The notes under the pieces were generated by a model. That model ran no database searches. It had not been told where the DNA came from and saw only the letters and a list, made by a program, of their open reading frames with translations. Source: Rhodoferax sp. BLA1 (lineage in GTDB: Bacteria; Pseudomonadota; Gammaproteobacteria; Burkholderiales; Burkholderiaceae_C). Taken from it: 64,000 bases of DNA. A program made the position numbers and the translations under genes. Below are positions 18,815-29,692 of this stretch, one piece after another. Position 1 is the stretch's first letter. Each line of letters opens with the position of its first letter. The stretch spans positions 558,001-622,000 of the forward strand of contig NZ_SZVI01000013.1 of the NCBI RefSeq assembly GCF_013416775.1. Direction: 5' to 3'.

Positions 18815-19546
18815 TCAACATTTGATCCCGACGTGTAAGGCTACCAGACCACCGGTCAGGTTGTGGTAATCCACATGCCCAAAGCCACTAGCCTTCATCA
18901 GGGTTTTGAGCTCTTCCTGGCTCGGATGCATCCGAATGGACTCGGCCAGATACTGGTAGCTGGACGCGTCACCCGCCACCCACTCACCGAGCTTGGGCAG
19001 GATGTTGAACGAATACCAGTCATAGGCTTTTTCGAGCGGCTTGGCCACCTTGGAAAATTCCAGCACCAGCAGCTTGCCACCCGGTTTGAGCACCCGGTTC
19101 ATCTCGGTCAACGCCACATCCTTGTGGGTCATGTTGCGCAAGCCAAAGGCCACGCTGACCAGGTTGAAGTGGTTGTCCGGGAAAGGCAGTTTCTCGGCGT
19201 CACACACCAGCGTGGGCAGAAACACCCCTAGGTCCACCAGACGGTTGCGCCCGGTGCTAAGCATGGCTTCGTTGATGTCGGTGTGCACCACACAACCCGA
19301 TTGACCGACCTTTTTGGAAAAAGCCAGCGACAGGTCGCCAGTGCCACCCGCAATGTCCAACACCTTGTCTCCTTCCTGGATGTTGGCCACCATCACGGTG
19401 TAGGCCTTCCAGGCGCGGTGCAGACCCATCGACATCAGGTCGTTCATCAGGTCGTATTTGGGTGCGACCGAGTCAAACACGCCCTTGACGTGGCTGGCTT
19501 TTTCGGTTTCGTCAACGTTCTTGAATCCAAAATGTGTGGTGCTCAT
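18815..19546 (-). CDS. ubiE: Ubiquinone/menaquinone C-methyltransferase
   Basis: 243 residues. Class I SAM methyltransferase with motif [13 protein letters not shown] and the UbiE signatures [16 protein letters not shown] and FGLRNMTH. It methylates the C-2 position of the benzoquinol ring in ubiquinone synthesis (and demethylmenaquinone where present). It heads the minus-strand run ubiE, Tim44-like, ubiJ, ubiB. The ATG at 19546 is chosen because the product then matches the family start; the frame is open 78 bases further upstream. Confidence 0.96.
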   Translation of the reverse strand: MSTTHFGFKNVDETEKASHVKGVFDSVAPKYDLMNDLMSMGLHRAWKAYTVMVANIQEGDKVLDIAGGTGDLSLAFSKKVGQSGCVVHTDINEAMLSTGRNRLVDLGVFLPTLVCDAEKLPFPDNHFNLVSVAFGLRNMTHKDVALTEMNRVLKPGGKLLVLEFSKVAKPLEKAYDWYSFNILPKLGEWVAGDASSYQYLAESIRMHPSQEELKTLMKASGFGHVDYHNLTGGLVALHVGIKC

Positions 19547-19676
19547 GGTGTGTTCGGGTGTCGGAGTGATGAACGGCTCGGCTGGCTGGGTCTCACAAGA
19601 CCCGGCGCAAGCACGAACAAACAAGGGTGCTGGGCGCGATTATCCCAGCCGAAGGCGCGGCATTTCCAAAAAAGTG

Positions 19677-20420
19677 TCAGCGTGCCTCGACCAGTGCCCT
19701 GACCGCGGCCAATTGCCGACGCGACACCAGCAGCGGCTCGCTGATCCGGTCCAGTCGCACCGCCCAGCCATCCCCCTCGATGGCGTCGTGATGGCGCTCC
19801 AGCGAACGCACCGCCTGGCGCGCCACCAGCGCGTTGCGGTGGATACGCACGAAACGCTCGGCATAGCGGCTCTCCAGCTCGCTCAAGGCACCTTCCAGGA
19901 TGTAGCTGCGGCTGGCGGTGCGCACCGTGATGTATTTGAGTTCGGCTTTGAGGTACAACACTTCGGCGAGTGGCAGACGCTCGGTCCGGCCACGTTCCTG
20001 AATCACCAGAAAATCATGAACAAAATCAGCCTCAAGCCCTTTATTTATCTGGGTAAATCGCTCTACTTTTTGAAGTGATGCCTGCAGGCGCTCCAGACGC
20101 ACCGGCTTGGTCAAGTAGTCCAGCGCGGCCAACTCGAACGCCTGCAGCGCGTGTTCGGTGTAGGCGGTGACAAACACCACGGCAGGCGGCTGTGGCAAAG
20201 CACGCAAGCGCTGCGCCAGCGCCAGGCCGTCCTCGCCCGGCATGTGGATGTCGGCCAGCACCACATCCACCACCTGCTGGCTCACACATTGCAGGGCCTG
20301 CGCCACGTTGGCCGCCTCACCCACCACCCGTGCACCGGGCGCCGTGCAATCGGCCAGCAAGCTTTTGAGCCGGGAACGGGCCAGAGCTTCGTCATCCACG
20401 ATCAGCACCCTCAACACCAT
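19677..20420 (-). CDS. LytTR-type response regulator (AlgR-like)
   Basis: 247 residues. A CheY-like receiver has Asp57 in VLADIHMP as phospho-acceptor, and a LytTR DNA-binding domain spans about 145-245 (EVLYLKAELKYI, ERFVRIHRNALV). It pairs with the sensor kinase whose gene ends 19 bases upstream on the same strand. The linker between the two domains contains a copy of the dispersed repeat and reads INKGLEADF, a peptide also found in XdhA of this window. The start is the ATG at 20420. Confidence 0.92.
   Translation of the reverse strand: MVLRVLIVDDEALARSRLKSLLADCTAPGARVVGEAANVAQALQCVSQQVVDVVLADIHMPGEDGLALAQRLRALPQPPAVVFVTAYTEHALQAFELAALDYLTKPVRLERLQASLQKVERFTQINKGLEADFVHDFLVIQERGRTERLPLAEVLYLKAELKYITVRTASRSYILEGALSELESRYAERFVRIHRNALVARQAVRSLERHHDAIEGDGWAVRLDRISEPLLVSRRQLAAVRALVEAR
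20021..20072 (-). repeat. Dispersed repeat copy inside the LytTR regulator gene
   Basis: Minus strand: GATTTACCCAGATAAATAAA, then GGGCTTGAGGCTGATTTT. It is in frame and encodes the interdomain linker peptide INKGLEADF. Confidence 0.85.
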
Positions 20421-20439
20421 GTGAACACCTCCAAGCCCC

Positions 20440-21489
20440 TCATACCGGCACCTCGATCCTGACCTGAAACACACCGTCTTTTAAACCACACTGAAAACGC
20501 CCCTGAACATCGTGCAACAGGCTCAGGCGTTCGCGCACATTGTCCAGCGCCAAGCCATGCCCGGGTGAACTGGGCGCCGCCGTGGCGGCCACCGTGTTGC
20601 TGACCTTGATCACCACCACATCGCCACGGCGCTGGGTACTGACCCGGATGCGCGCGCCGCCGGGACTGGGCTCCACCCCATGTTTGACCGCGTTTTCAAC
20701 CAGGGGCTGCAGCAGCAGTGGCGGCAAACGGGCACCGTCCGCCTGCGCATCCAAGGCCCACTCCACCTGGATGCGCTCGGCAAAACGCACCTGTTCAATC
20801 GCCAGATAACGCTGGGCCAGCGCAATCTCGTCAGCCAGCGTCACACTTTGCGCCTGCACGGTGAGTGCGTAGCGAAACAGGTCACTGAGGTCTTCCAGCA
20901 GGCGTTCGGCCTGGCGCGGCTCGGCGCGCACCAGGGCAATCGCGCTGTTGAGGGTGTTGAACAAAAAATGTGGCCGAATACGCGCCTGCAACTCCGCCAG
21001 GCGCGCGGTGGTGGCGGCCGGTGTCTTGCCTTTGGCGCGCAACACCAGCACAGCCACCAGCACCGCCGACAACAAGGCCCCGCTGCAGGCGCTGGCCCAC
21101 CAGGGGGCGCTCTCCAGCAGCCCCATGAACCACAACAGACCACAGCCATACAGCCCCGCCAGCGCACCCAGCAGCACACCGGCCAGCTGCTGCAAAGCAG
21201 GCCTCAGACGCGCCAGCAGCTTTTTAAGACTGCAGGCCAGCAGCAACCAGACCAGGGTGGCTGGCAAGGCGGCACCTGTGACCAGGGACAGCCGCGTGAG
21301 CCACTGCAAGGCATCGGCCGCACCAAACATGACCACCACCGCCACCGCCGTCTCCACAAACAGGACCGCACGCAAGACCACGCCCACCCGGCAGGCGTCA
21401 AACACCAGGCGGTCGGGTGCTGACGGCAGCTTGGGAGCGGTCTGCAAGGAGGTCTCCTGGAAGACCGATAAAATTTGAGAATCTTTCAT
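20440..21489 (-). CDS. LytS/YehU-type sensor histidine kinase (AlgZ-like)
   Basis: 349 residues from the ATG at 21489 (an upstream start at 21531 is possible). Four hydrophobic helices lie between about residues 38 and 150, then a His_kinase domain with the phospho-acceptor His174 in RIRPHFLFNTLN and a C-terminal ATPase part with LVENAVKHG and SPGHGLALDNVRERL. There is no periplasmic sensor domain, so the membrane region probably senses. Its partner is the LytTR regulator downstream. It is divergent from argH, a neighbourhood conserved for algZ/algR in Pseudomonas and betaproteobacteria. Confidence 0.92.
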   Translation of the reverse strand: MKDSQILSVFQETSLQTAPKLPSAPDRLVFDACRVGVVLRAVLFVETAVAVVVMFGAADALQWLTRLSLVTGAALPATLVWLLLACSLKKLLARLRPALQQLAGVLLGALAGLYGCGLLWFMGLLESAPWWASACSGALLSAVLVAVLVLRAKGKTPAATTARLAELQARIRPHFLFNTLNSAIALVRAEPRQAERLLEDLSDLFRYALTVQAQSVTLADEIALAQRYLAIEQVRFAERIQVEWALDAQADGARLPPLLLQPLVENAVKHGVEPSPGGARIRVSTQRRGDVVVIKVSNTVAATAAPSSPGHGLALDNVRERLSLLHDVQGRFQCGLKDGVFQVRIEVPV

Positions 21490-21594
21490 TGACCAGCGGG
21501 TTGCGGCGGACAGGTTGCTTGCGCCGCCCATTATTGATGATTCCCGGTCACAAGCTCCCGCCTAAACTTCCCGCTTACTCACCCTTGACACACC

Positions 21595-23046
<1,452 letters not shown>

Positions 23047-23066
23047 GCAGCCGGGTCACCCGAACA

Positions 23067-23088
23067 ACCGCAGCCACCAGGCTGCGGT
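23067..23088 (+). terminator. Hairpin downstream of argH
   Basis: ACCGCAGCC pairs with GGCTGCGGT (9 bp) across an ACCA loop, 21 bases after the argH stop. Only a short CTAAT follows rather than a T-run, so it is a weak or Rho-assisted terminator. Confidence 0.5.
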
Positions 23089-23144
23089 CTAATGCGTCCC
23101 AGAGCGCGGCTTGCGCCCTCCCCTGACCTACATCGAGCTCTTGA

Positions 23145-23669
23145 ATGACTGATACCCCCGACAACACCCCTCCCAAACCTTACAACTGGACGCTGCAACG
23201 CTGGCGACTGGCCACGATTGCCTGTGTGATCCTGCTGGCGGTGGCTGCCGCCACCATGGCCAGCATGATGGAGCAGTTCAAGGCCCAGGTCAGCCATTTG
23301 CAAACCAAGCTCAAGACCACGCAGCAGATCAAATACGTGTCGGTCTTGCTCGATGACAAACAACAGCCCGCGATGCTGCTGAGCTTTGACCTGCAGGATG
23401 CCTACCTTCAGGTGCAGCGCCTCAATGACGTCAAAGAAGGCCAAGAGGACAGCATGCAACTGTGGGCACTCGACAGCGAGGGGCGCCCCCTGTCTCTGGG
23501 TGTCTTGCCCACCAAGTTAAAAACCGCGCAGGTCCCAGTCAGCGACAAAATCCTGTCGCAGGCGGTGGGCCTGGCGATCAGTGTCGAGAACAAAGGTGGC
23601 GTTGAAGCGGGCCGGATGCCACGTCTGCCCTACCTGTACACCGGAGCCCTGGTACAAAAGGCGTTGTAA
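23145..23669 (+). CDS. Membrane-anchored protein with RskA-type anti-sigma C-terminal domain, no cognate sigma factor
   Basis: 174 residues. One transmembrane helix at about 25-45, a short coiled-coil-like stretch, then an extracytoplasmic domain with MQLWALDSEGRPLSLGVLP and LAISVENKGGVEAG, the pattern of the RskA/anti-sigma-K C-terminal domain. The usual N-terminal zinc-binding anti-sigma domain is missing; only about 24 cytoplasmic residues precede the helix. No ECF sigma gene is adjacent. It may be a remnant, or the domain may serve another role. It sits 41 bases upstream of the alpha-2-macroglobulin gene, possibly in one transcript. Confidence 0.75.
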   Translation: MTDTPDNTPPKPYNWTLQRWRLATIACVILLAVAAATMASMMEQFKAQVSHLQTKLKTTQQIKYVSVLLDDKQQPAMLLSFDLQDAYLQVQRLNDVKEGQEDSMQLWALDSEGRPLSLGVLPTKLKTAQVPVSDKILSQAVGLAISVENKGGVEAGRMPRLPYLYTGALVQKAL

Positions 23670-23710
23670 ATCGCTTGGGCTAGGATGAGTGATCACTCTA
23701 AGGACTCCCA

Positions 23711-26700
23711 GTGAACCTCATCAAACTCCTGGCAGCAGGCAGCCTGCTGGCCACATCTGTTTTCAGCCACGCGTTCCAGGTGGTCAGCTTCTCACCACAA
23801 GGTGAAGTGGCGCGCATCAACCAGGTGGTGGTGAAGTTTGATGCTGCGGTTGTCAACTTCGGCGATCCCAAATCCAGCGCGCCGCTGGATCTGCGTTGCA
23901 GCGATGCCAGGGCCAGCCAAGGCACGGGGCGCTGGCTCAGTGACCGGCAGTGGGTTTTCGACCTGGCTGCTGATCTACCGCCGGGCGTGAGCTGCACCGC
24001 TCAGCTCAAAAAAGAACTCAAATCGGCCTCTGGCCAATTTATCACAAGGGCTGATAGCTACAACTTTAATAGTGGTGGTCCGTTTGTACGCAGCATCCAG
24101 CCAAACCCCAACTCGCGCATCGATGAAGAACAATTTTTCATCCTGCAGCTCAGCGGCCCGGCCACGCTGGCCAGTCTGCAGGCCAACATGTGGTGCAGCG
24201 CCGATGGTGTCGGTGAACGCTTGGCGGTGCGGCTGATCAGCGGCAAAGACCGCGAGGCCTTGCTGGCCTCCCAAGGTTTGACGGAGCAAGCGGCCAGCCA
24301 GCCTTTGAGCTTTGTCACGCTGGCCTGCAACCGGCGCCTGACACCGGGTGCAAAAGTCACGCTGGTGTATGGCAAGGGGGTGGCCAGCCCAGCTGCCACC
24401 GGCGTTGCCAAGGGCATTCTCAATTCAGTGGAGTCGCGCTTCGTCTTCCAGGTGCGTGAGCCGTTTGCCGCCAACCTGACGTGTGAGCGTGAAAACGCAC
24501 AGTCGGCTTGCCTGCCGATACGCCCGCTGCGCCTGAGCTTCAATGCGCCGGTGGCGCGCAAGCTGCTCGAAGGCATCCGCCTGACATCGGCCAAAGACAC
24601 ATTCAAACCCAGTTTTGATGAGCAAGAAGGTGACGACGACAGCGTGGTCAGCAGCATCAGCTTCAAACCCATGCTGCCGGAGCTGACCGCGTTCTCACTG
24701 GTGTTGCCCAACGGCTTTCAAGACGCATCGGGTCGTACCCTGCGTCATGCCGACGGCTTCCCGCTCAAGGTGGCCACCGGGCCCATGCCACCGCTTGCCA
24801 AGTTTGCCGCCGCGCCTTTTGGCATTTTGGAACGCTTCGCCGAGCCAGATGGCCTGGCCATGCTGCCGATCACATTGCGCCGCGTGGAAGCCAACCTGTC
24901 GGTCAAGGCGGTAAGCCCGGGTAGCCCGCCGAGCACTGGCAAAGTCAGCGACCTCAACCCCACATCCGACGCAGACATCATTGCCTGGTTCAGAAAAGTG
25001 CAGCGCTACGACGATTACAACGTGTCGCGCAAGCAGGCCAAAAAGGACATTCACACGCCGCTGCCTCAGCTACCAGGTGATCCAAAAAAAAATAGCGAGG
25101 TGCAGACCCGCATGGTGTCCTTGCTGCAAGGGCACGCTGGCGTCAAGACACTGGACTTCCCCAAACCGACCAACAACGACCCACGTCCGTTTGAGGTGGT
25201 GGGTATTCCCTTGAGCCCCGGCTTCCATGTGGTGGAAGTCGCGTCACCCAAGCTGGGTGAGTCCCTGTTGGACGAACGTTATGGTGCCAAGCGCACCATG
25301 TATGTACGTACCTCGGCGCTGGTGACCAACCTGGGTGTGCACTTCAAACTAGGCCGCGAAAACGCCCTGGCCTGGGTCACCACGCTGGACAAAGGCACAC
25401 CCGTGGCCAACGCTCGGGTGGTGGTGTCTGACTGCCACGGCCGTGAAGTGGCCATAGCCACCAGCAATGCACAAGGCATTGCCAGCTTCACCGACATCAG
25501 CCCGCGCGCGCCGGTGTGCAGCGGTGACGAGGGCTACAACAATGCCTACTTTGTCAGCGCCCGCGCCCAACAAGCCGGTGTGCTGGACATGGCCTTCACC
25601 TGGAGTGACTGGAACAAAGGCATCGAACCCTGGCGCTTCAACCTGCCCACCAGCTCTGAAGCTCAGCCTGATGAGCGTGCACACACCATTTTTGACCGCA
25701 GCTTGTTGCGCGCTGGCGAAACCGTGTCGATGAAACACCTGCTGCGCAGCGAAACGTCTGAAGGCTTTGGCCTGGCCAACAACCAGCCCGACACCCTGGT
25801 GATCACCCATGTGGGCAGCGGCCAGCAGTACAGCCAGCCGCTGGTCTGGCGCAAAACCGCCACCGGCGGCCAGAGCGCCGAGAGCACGTTTGCGATACCG
25901 CCAGCGGCCAAACTGGGGGTGTATGAGGTGGTTTTGCGCGGTGGCGACCATCACCAAAGCTTTGACAGCGGCCAGTTCCGTGTCGAGGAGTTCCGCCTGC
26001 CGGTGCTGGAGGGCCGCATCACCTCCAGCGACAAAAAGCCCTTGGTCAATGCCAAGCTAGTGCCAGTGGACGTGCAGGTGAATTACGTCTCGGGTGGCGG
26101 CGCCAGCAAGCTGCCGATGCGTGTGTCGGCCCTGGTGCGCAGCAAAGCGGTGAGTTTCAGCGACTTTGAAGGCTTCAGCTTCGCACCGCCACAAGGCAAC
26201 ACCACGGCCAGCCGCGACGAGGAAGAAGCCAACACCGGCCAGGATGCCAAGGTGATCGCCGACAAACTGCCACTGATCCTGGACAAAAACGGCGCAGGCA
26301 AACTCAGCATCGACCCGGTGCCCAGCAGCCGCCAGCCACAAGACCTGCTGCTGGAAGCCAGCTACGCCGACCCCAATGGCGAGGTGCAAACCCTGCGCAG
26401 CACCCAGACACTGTGGCCAGCCAACGTGGTGGCCGGCATCAAGACCGAGGGCTGGGTGTCCAGCAGCCAGAGGATCAAGTTCCAGGCGCTGGCACTCGAC
26501 CTGGGCGGCAAACCCCAGGCCGACGTGGCGCTGGAGGTCAAAGCGATTGCCCGCATCACCACCACCAGCCGCAAACGCATGGTCGGCGGCTTCTACACCT
26601 ATGACAACCAGACCCGCCTGAAAGACCTGGGCAGCGTCTGCAGCGGCAAAAGTGATGCACGCGGTCTGTTGTTATGTGACACCAGTCTGAACGAAGCCGG

Positions 26701-29692
26701 TGAGGTGGAATTGGTTGTCACCGCTAAAGACAGCGCTGGCAACAGCATCCAGGCCGCCGCCAGCGTTTATGTCACCAAACAAGGTGAGTTGTGGTTTGGT
26801 GGCGAAAACACCGACCGCATCGACTTGCTGCCTGAAAAAAAGAGCTACCAGCCCGGCGACACCGCCAAGTTTCAGGTGCGTATGCCGTTCCGGTTTGCCA
26901 CTGCGCTGGTCGCGGTGGAACGCGAAGGCATCCTGCAAACCGAGGTGGTGACCTTGAACGGCCAGGACCCGACGGTGGAACTCAAGATCAAGGACAGCTG
27001 GGGCCCCAATGTGTATGTGAGTGTGCTGGCACTGCGTGGGCGCCTGCGCGAGGTGCCGTGGTACAGCTTCTTCACCTGGGGTTACAAGGCACCAGGCGAG
27101 TGGTGGACATCCTTTTGGTATGAAGGCCGCGAATACGTCGCCCCGACCGCGCTGGTCGATTTGAGCAAACCGGCCTTCCGCCTGGGCGTGGCTGAGATCC
27201 GTGTTGGCACCCAAGCACACCAACTGGCAGTCAGCGTCAAGACCGACAAAGACAGCTACGCGGTACGCAGTCAGGCCAAAGTGACGATCAACGTCAAGTT
27301 GCCCAACGGCCAGCCCGCTGCCAACGCCGAAGTCGCGCTGGCCGCCGTCGACCAAGCCCTGCTGGAGCTGATGCCCAACACCAGTTGGAACCTGCTCGAC
27401 GCGATGCTGCAGCGCCGCAGCTGGGGTGTGGAAACGTCGACGGCACAGATGGAAATCATTGGCCGACGCCACTATGGCCGCAAAGCCGTGCCAGCGGGTG
27501 GTGGTGGCGGACACAGCGGCACACGTGAACTGCTGGATACCTTGTTGCTGTGGAACCCAAGTGTCAAGCTCGATGCCAAGGGCAGCGCCACGGTGACCGT
27601 GCCCCTCAACGACGCGCTGACCAGCTTCAAAATTGTTGCCGTGGCCGATGCGAGCACCGGTCTGTTTGGCACCGGCAGCACCAGCATCCGCGCCACACAA
27701 GACTTACAAATCATCAGTGGCCTGCCACCGCTGGTGCGTGAAGACGACGTCTACCGCGCCCAGATCACGCTGCGCAACACCACCAAGCAGGCCATGAAGG
27801 TGCAGGTGACACCACGCGCCACTCTCCTGAATTTAGAGCAACAAACCCTTGACATACCAGGGCTAGAAGCCCGTGAGGCCATATGGACCGTGAAAGCCCC
27901 GGCACAACTGGCGCAAACCCGATCTGAGGCCATCCTGTGGGAGATCGAGGCCAAGGACACCCTCAGCGGCGCACGTGATGCCCTCAAGGCCAGCCAGCGC
28001 ATCATCCCGGCCGTGCCGCTCACGGTGCAGCAGGCCAAGCTGGTGCAGATCGACAAAACCTTCGCGCTGGATGTGGCGCCACCCGCCGACGCCTTGCCTG
28101 GGCGCGGTGGTCTGAAGATGTCGCTGCAACCCAAGCTGGCCGAGGGGCTACCCGGTGTGAAAGACTGGTTTGCCAACTACCCGTTTACCTGCCTGGAGCA
28201 AAAAACCAGCAAAGCGATTGGCCTGCGCGACGGCAAACTGTGGCAAACCGTGCTGGCGCAGTTGCCCAGCTATCTGGACCGCGACGGCCTGGCCAGCTAC
28301 TTCCCGCCGCGTGATAGCGAGGCCGATCACGGCAGCGACACCCTCACCGCCTACCTGCTGGCCGCCACCCAGGAGGCCGCCGACATCGACCCCGCATTTG
28401 CCTTGAGCGACGATGCACGTGCCCCGATGGAACGTGGTCTGATCAATTTTGTGGAGGGCAAGATCCAGCGCAACTTCTGGAGCCCAAGAACAGGCAAAGG
28501 TGGAGACCTGGACGTGCGCAAACTCGCGGCCATTGAGGCGCTGTCGCGCTACGGCAAAGCCCAGGCACGTTGGCTTGGCAGCATCACCATCGCACCCAAT
28601 CAGTGGCCGACCCACGCGGTGATCGACTGGCTGAATATTTTGAAACGGGTGCCAGACGTACCTGACCACGACAAACGCTTGGAAGAGGCCAACCAGATCC
28701 TGCGCGCGCGCATCAGCTACCAGGGCACCAAAATGGTCTTCAGCACCGAACGTGACGACTACTGGTGGTGGCTGATGCAAAACGGCGACGTCAATACCGC
28801 CCGCCTGATGCTGGCAGTGATGAACGACCCCGCTTGGCAAGACGACATGGGCCGCCTGGCCAACGGTTTTATTGCCCGCCAGCAAAACGGCGCCTGGCAC
28901 ACCACCACTGCCAACCTGTGGGGTGGGCTGGCACTTGAGAAATTCAGCGCCAAGTTTGAGGCCGTGCCGGTGACGGGCAGCACCAAGGCTTCGATGAGCA
29001 CAGGTGTGGCCAGCGTGGACTGGAACAAGGTCGAACGCATCAAAACCACCGACGCATCAGGTGCAGCGCACCAGACCACCTGGTTTGGCGCACCGGCGGC
29101 CCCTGGCAACCTGAAGAACAACAGCATGTTTCTGCCCTGGAGCAAGACGGCCGAGAAGGACACCTTGAGCGTCACCCACCAAGGCACCGGTAAACCCTGG
29201 CTGACACTGCAGTCGGTCGCAGCGATCCAGCTCAAGAAGCCGTTTTTTGCCGGTTACCAGATCAAAAAAACTATTCAACCGGTTGAGCAGGCCAACAAGA
29301 GTCTGCCCGCTGGCAGCTACACCCGCGGTGACGTGTTGCGCATCACACTGGAAGTGACCGCCAGCGCCGACATGAGCTGGGCCGTGATCACCGACCCGGT
29401 GCCCGGCGGCGCGACCATTCTGGGCAGCGGTCTGGGCCGCGACAGCGAAATTGCCACGCAGGGCGAAAAGAGCGAAGGCGACGGCTGGCCCGCGTTTGAA
29501 GAACGCAGCTTCGAATCCTTCCGCAGCTACTACCAGTTTCTGCCCAAGGGCACGGTCAAGATGGCCTACACCCTCCGCCTGAACAACGTCGGCGAGTTCT
29601 CGCTGCCGCCCTCGCGCGTCGAAGCGATGTACGCGCCCGAGATGTTTGGCGAGGTGCCGAATGCGCGGGTGAAGGTGGAGGCCGTCCAATGA
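23711..29692 (+). CDS. Large bacterial alpha-2-macroglobulin (YfhM-type, thioester-containing)
   Basis: 1993 residues. A signal peptide (about 1-21, ending FSHA) without a lipobox Cys leads to N-terminal MG domains, a bait-like region with the Gly-rich GGGGGH stretch near 1265, and the thioester domain with C1494-LEQ1497. It ends in a receptor-binding-like C-terminal domain. Bacterial A2Ms trap foreign proteases in the periplasm and cooperate with PBP1C in wall repair. It overlaps pbpC by 4 bases (ATGA). The start is a GTG at 23711 with an AAGGA site. E. coli YfhM is a lipoprotein; this one appears soluble. Two in-frame dispersed-repeat copies lie within it. Confidence 0.93.
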   Translation: MNLIKLLAAGSLLATSVFSHAFQVVSFSPQGEVARINQVVVKFDAAVVNFGDPKSSAPLDLRCSDARASQGTGRWLSDRQWVFDLAADLPPGVSCTAQLKKELKSASGQFITRADSYNFNSGGPFVRSIQPNPNSRIDEEQFFILQLSGPATLASLQANMWCSADGVGERLAVRLISGKDREALLASQGLTEQAASQPLSFVTLACNRRLTPGAKVTLVYGKGVASPAATGVAKGILNSVESRFVFQVREPFAANLTCERENAQSACLPIRPLRLSFNAPVARKLLEGIRLTSAKDTFKPSFDEQEGDDDSVVSSISFKPMLPELTAFSLVLPNGFQDASGRTLRHADGFPLKVATGPMPPLAKFAAAPFGILERFAEPDGLAMLPITLRRVEANLSVKAVSPGSPPSTGKVSDLNPTSDADIIAWFRKVQRYDDYNVSRKQAKKDIHTPLPQLPGDPKKNSEVQTRMVSLLQGHAGVKTLDFPKPTNNDPRPFEVVGIPLSPGFHVVEVASPKLGESLLDERYGAKRTMYVRTSALVTNLGVHFKLGRENALAWVTTLDKGTPVANARVVVSDCHGREVAIATSNAQGIASFTDISPRAPVCSGDEGYNNAYFVSARAQQAGVLDMAFTWSDWNKGIEPWRFNLPTSSEAQPDERAHTIFDRSLLRAGETVSMKHLLRSETSEGFGLANNQPDTLVITHVGSGQQYSQPLVWRKTATGGQSAESTFAIPPAAKLGVYEVVLRGGDHHQSFDSGQFRVEEFRLPVLEGRITSSDKKPLVNAKLVPVDVQVNYVSGGGASKLPMRVSALVRSKAVSFSDFEGFSFAPPQGNTTASRDEEEANTGQDAKVIADKLPLILDKNGAGKLSIDPVPSSRQPQDLLLEASYADPNGEVQTLRSTQTLWPANVVAGIKTEGWVSSSQRIKFQALALDLGGKPQADVALEVKAIARITTTSRKRMVGGFYTYDNQTRLKDLGSVCSGKSDARGLLLCDTSLNEAGEVELVVTAKDSAGNSIQAAASVYVTKQGELWFGGENTDRIDLLPEKKSYQPGDTAKFQVRMPFRFATALVAVEREGILQTEVVTLNGQDPTVELKIKDSWGPNVYVSVLALRGRLREVPWYSFFTWGYKAPGEWWTSFWYEGREYVAPTALVDLSKPAFRLGVAEIRVGTQAHQLAVSVKTDKDSYAVRSQAKVTINVKLPNGQPAANAEVALAAVDQALLELMPNTSWNLLDAMLQRRSWGVETSTAQMEIIGRRHYGRKAVPAGGGGGHSGTRELLDTLLLWNPSVKLDAKGSATVTVPLNDALTSFKIVAVADASTGLFGTGSTSIRATQDLQIISGLPPLVREDDVYRAQITLRNTTKQAMKVQVTPRATLLNLEQQTLDIPGLEAREAIWTVKAPAQLAQTRSEAILWEIEAKDTLSGARDALKASQRIIPAVPLTVQQAKLVQIDKTFALDVAPPADALPGRGGLKMSLQPKLAEGLPGVKDWFANYPFTCLEQKTSKAIGLRDGKLWQTVLAQLPSYLDRDGLASYFPPRDSEADHGSDTLTAYLLAATQEAADIDPAFALSDDARAPMERGLINFVEGKIQRNFWSPRTGKGGDLDVRKLAAIEALSRYGKAQARWLGSITIAPNQWPTHAVIDWLNILKRVPDVPDHDKRLEEANQILRARISYQGTKMVFSTERDDYWWWLMQNGDVNTARLMLAVMNDPAWQDDMGRLANGFIARQQNGAWHTTTANLWGGLALEKFSAKFEAVPVTGSTKASMSTGVASVDWNKVERIKTTDASGAAHQTTWFGAPAAPGNLKNNSMFLPWSKTAEKDTLSVTHQGTGKPWLTLQSVAAIQLKKPFFAGYQIKKTIQPVEQANKSLPAGSYTRGDVLRITLEVTASADMSWAVITDPVPGGATILGSGLGRDSEIATQGEKSEGDGWPAFEERSFESFRSYYQFLPKGTVKMAYTLRLNNVGEFSLPPSRVEAMYAPEMFGEVPNARVKVEAVQ
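24025..24072 (-). repeat. Dispersed repeat copy inside the alpha-2-macroglobulin gene (first)
   Basis: Plus strand GGCCTCTGGCCAATTTATCA then CAAGGGCTGATAGCTAC, i.e. the repeat in reverse orientation. It is in frame and encodes SASGQFITRADSYNFNSGG between two MG strands. Confidence 0.7.
27829..27880 (+). repeat. Dispersed repeat copy inside the alpha-2-macroglobulin gene (second)
   Basis: AGAGCAACAAACCCTTGACA then TACCAGGGCTAGAAGCC. It is in frame and encodes EQQTLDIPGLEAREA, using the same GLEA frame as the copies in xdhA and the LytTR regulator. Confidence 0.7.

Noticed and set aside
26672..27700. 342-codon minus-strand frame opposite the alpha-2-macroglobulin gene
   Set aside because: Shadow frame with no domain; the plus-strand protein is continuous and conserved here.
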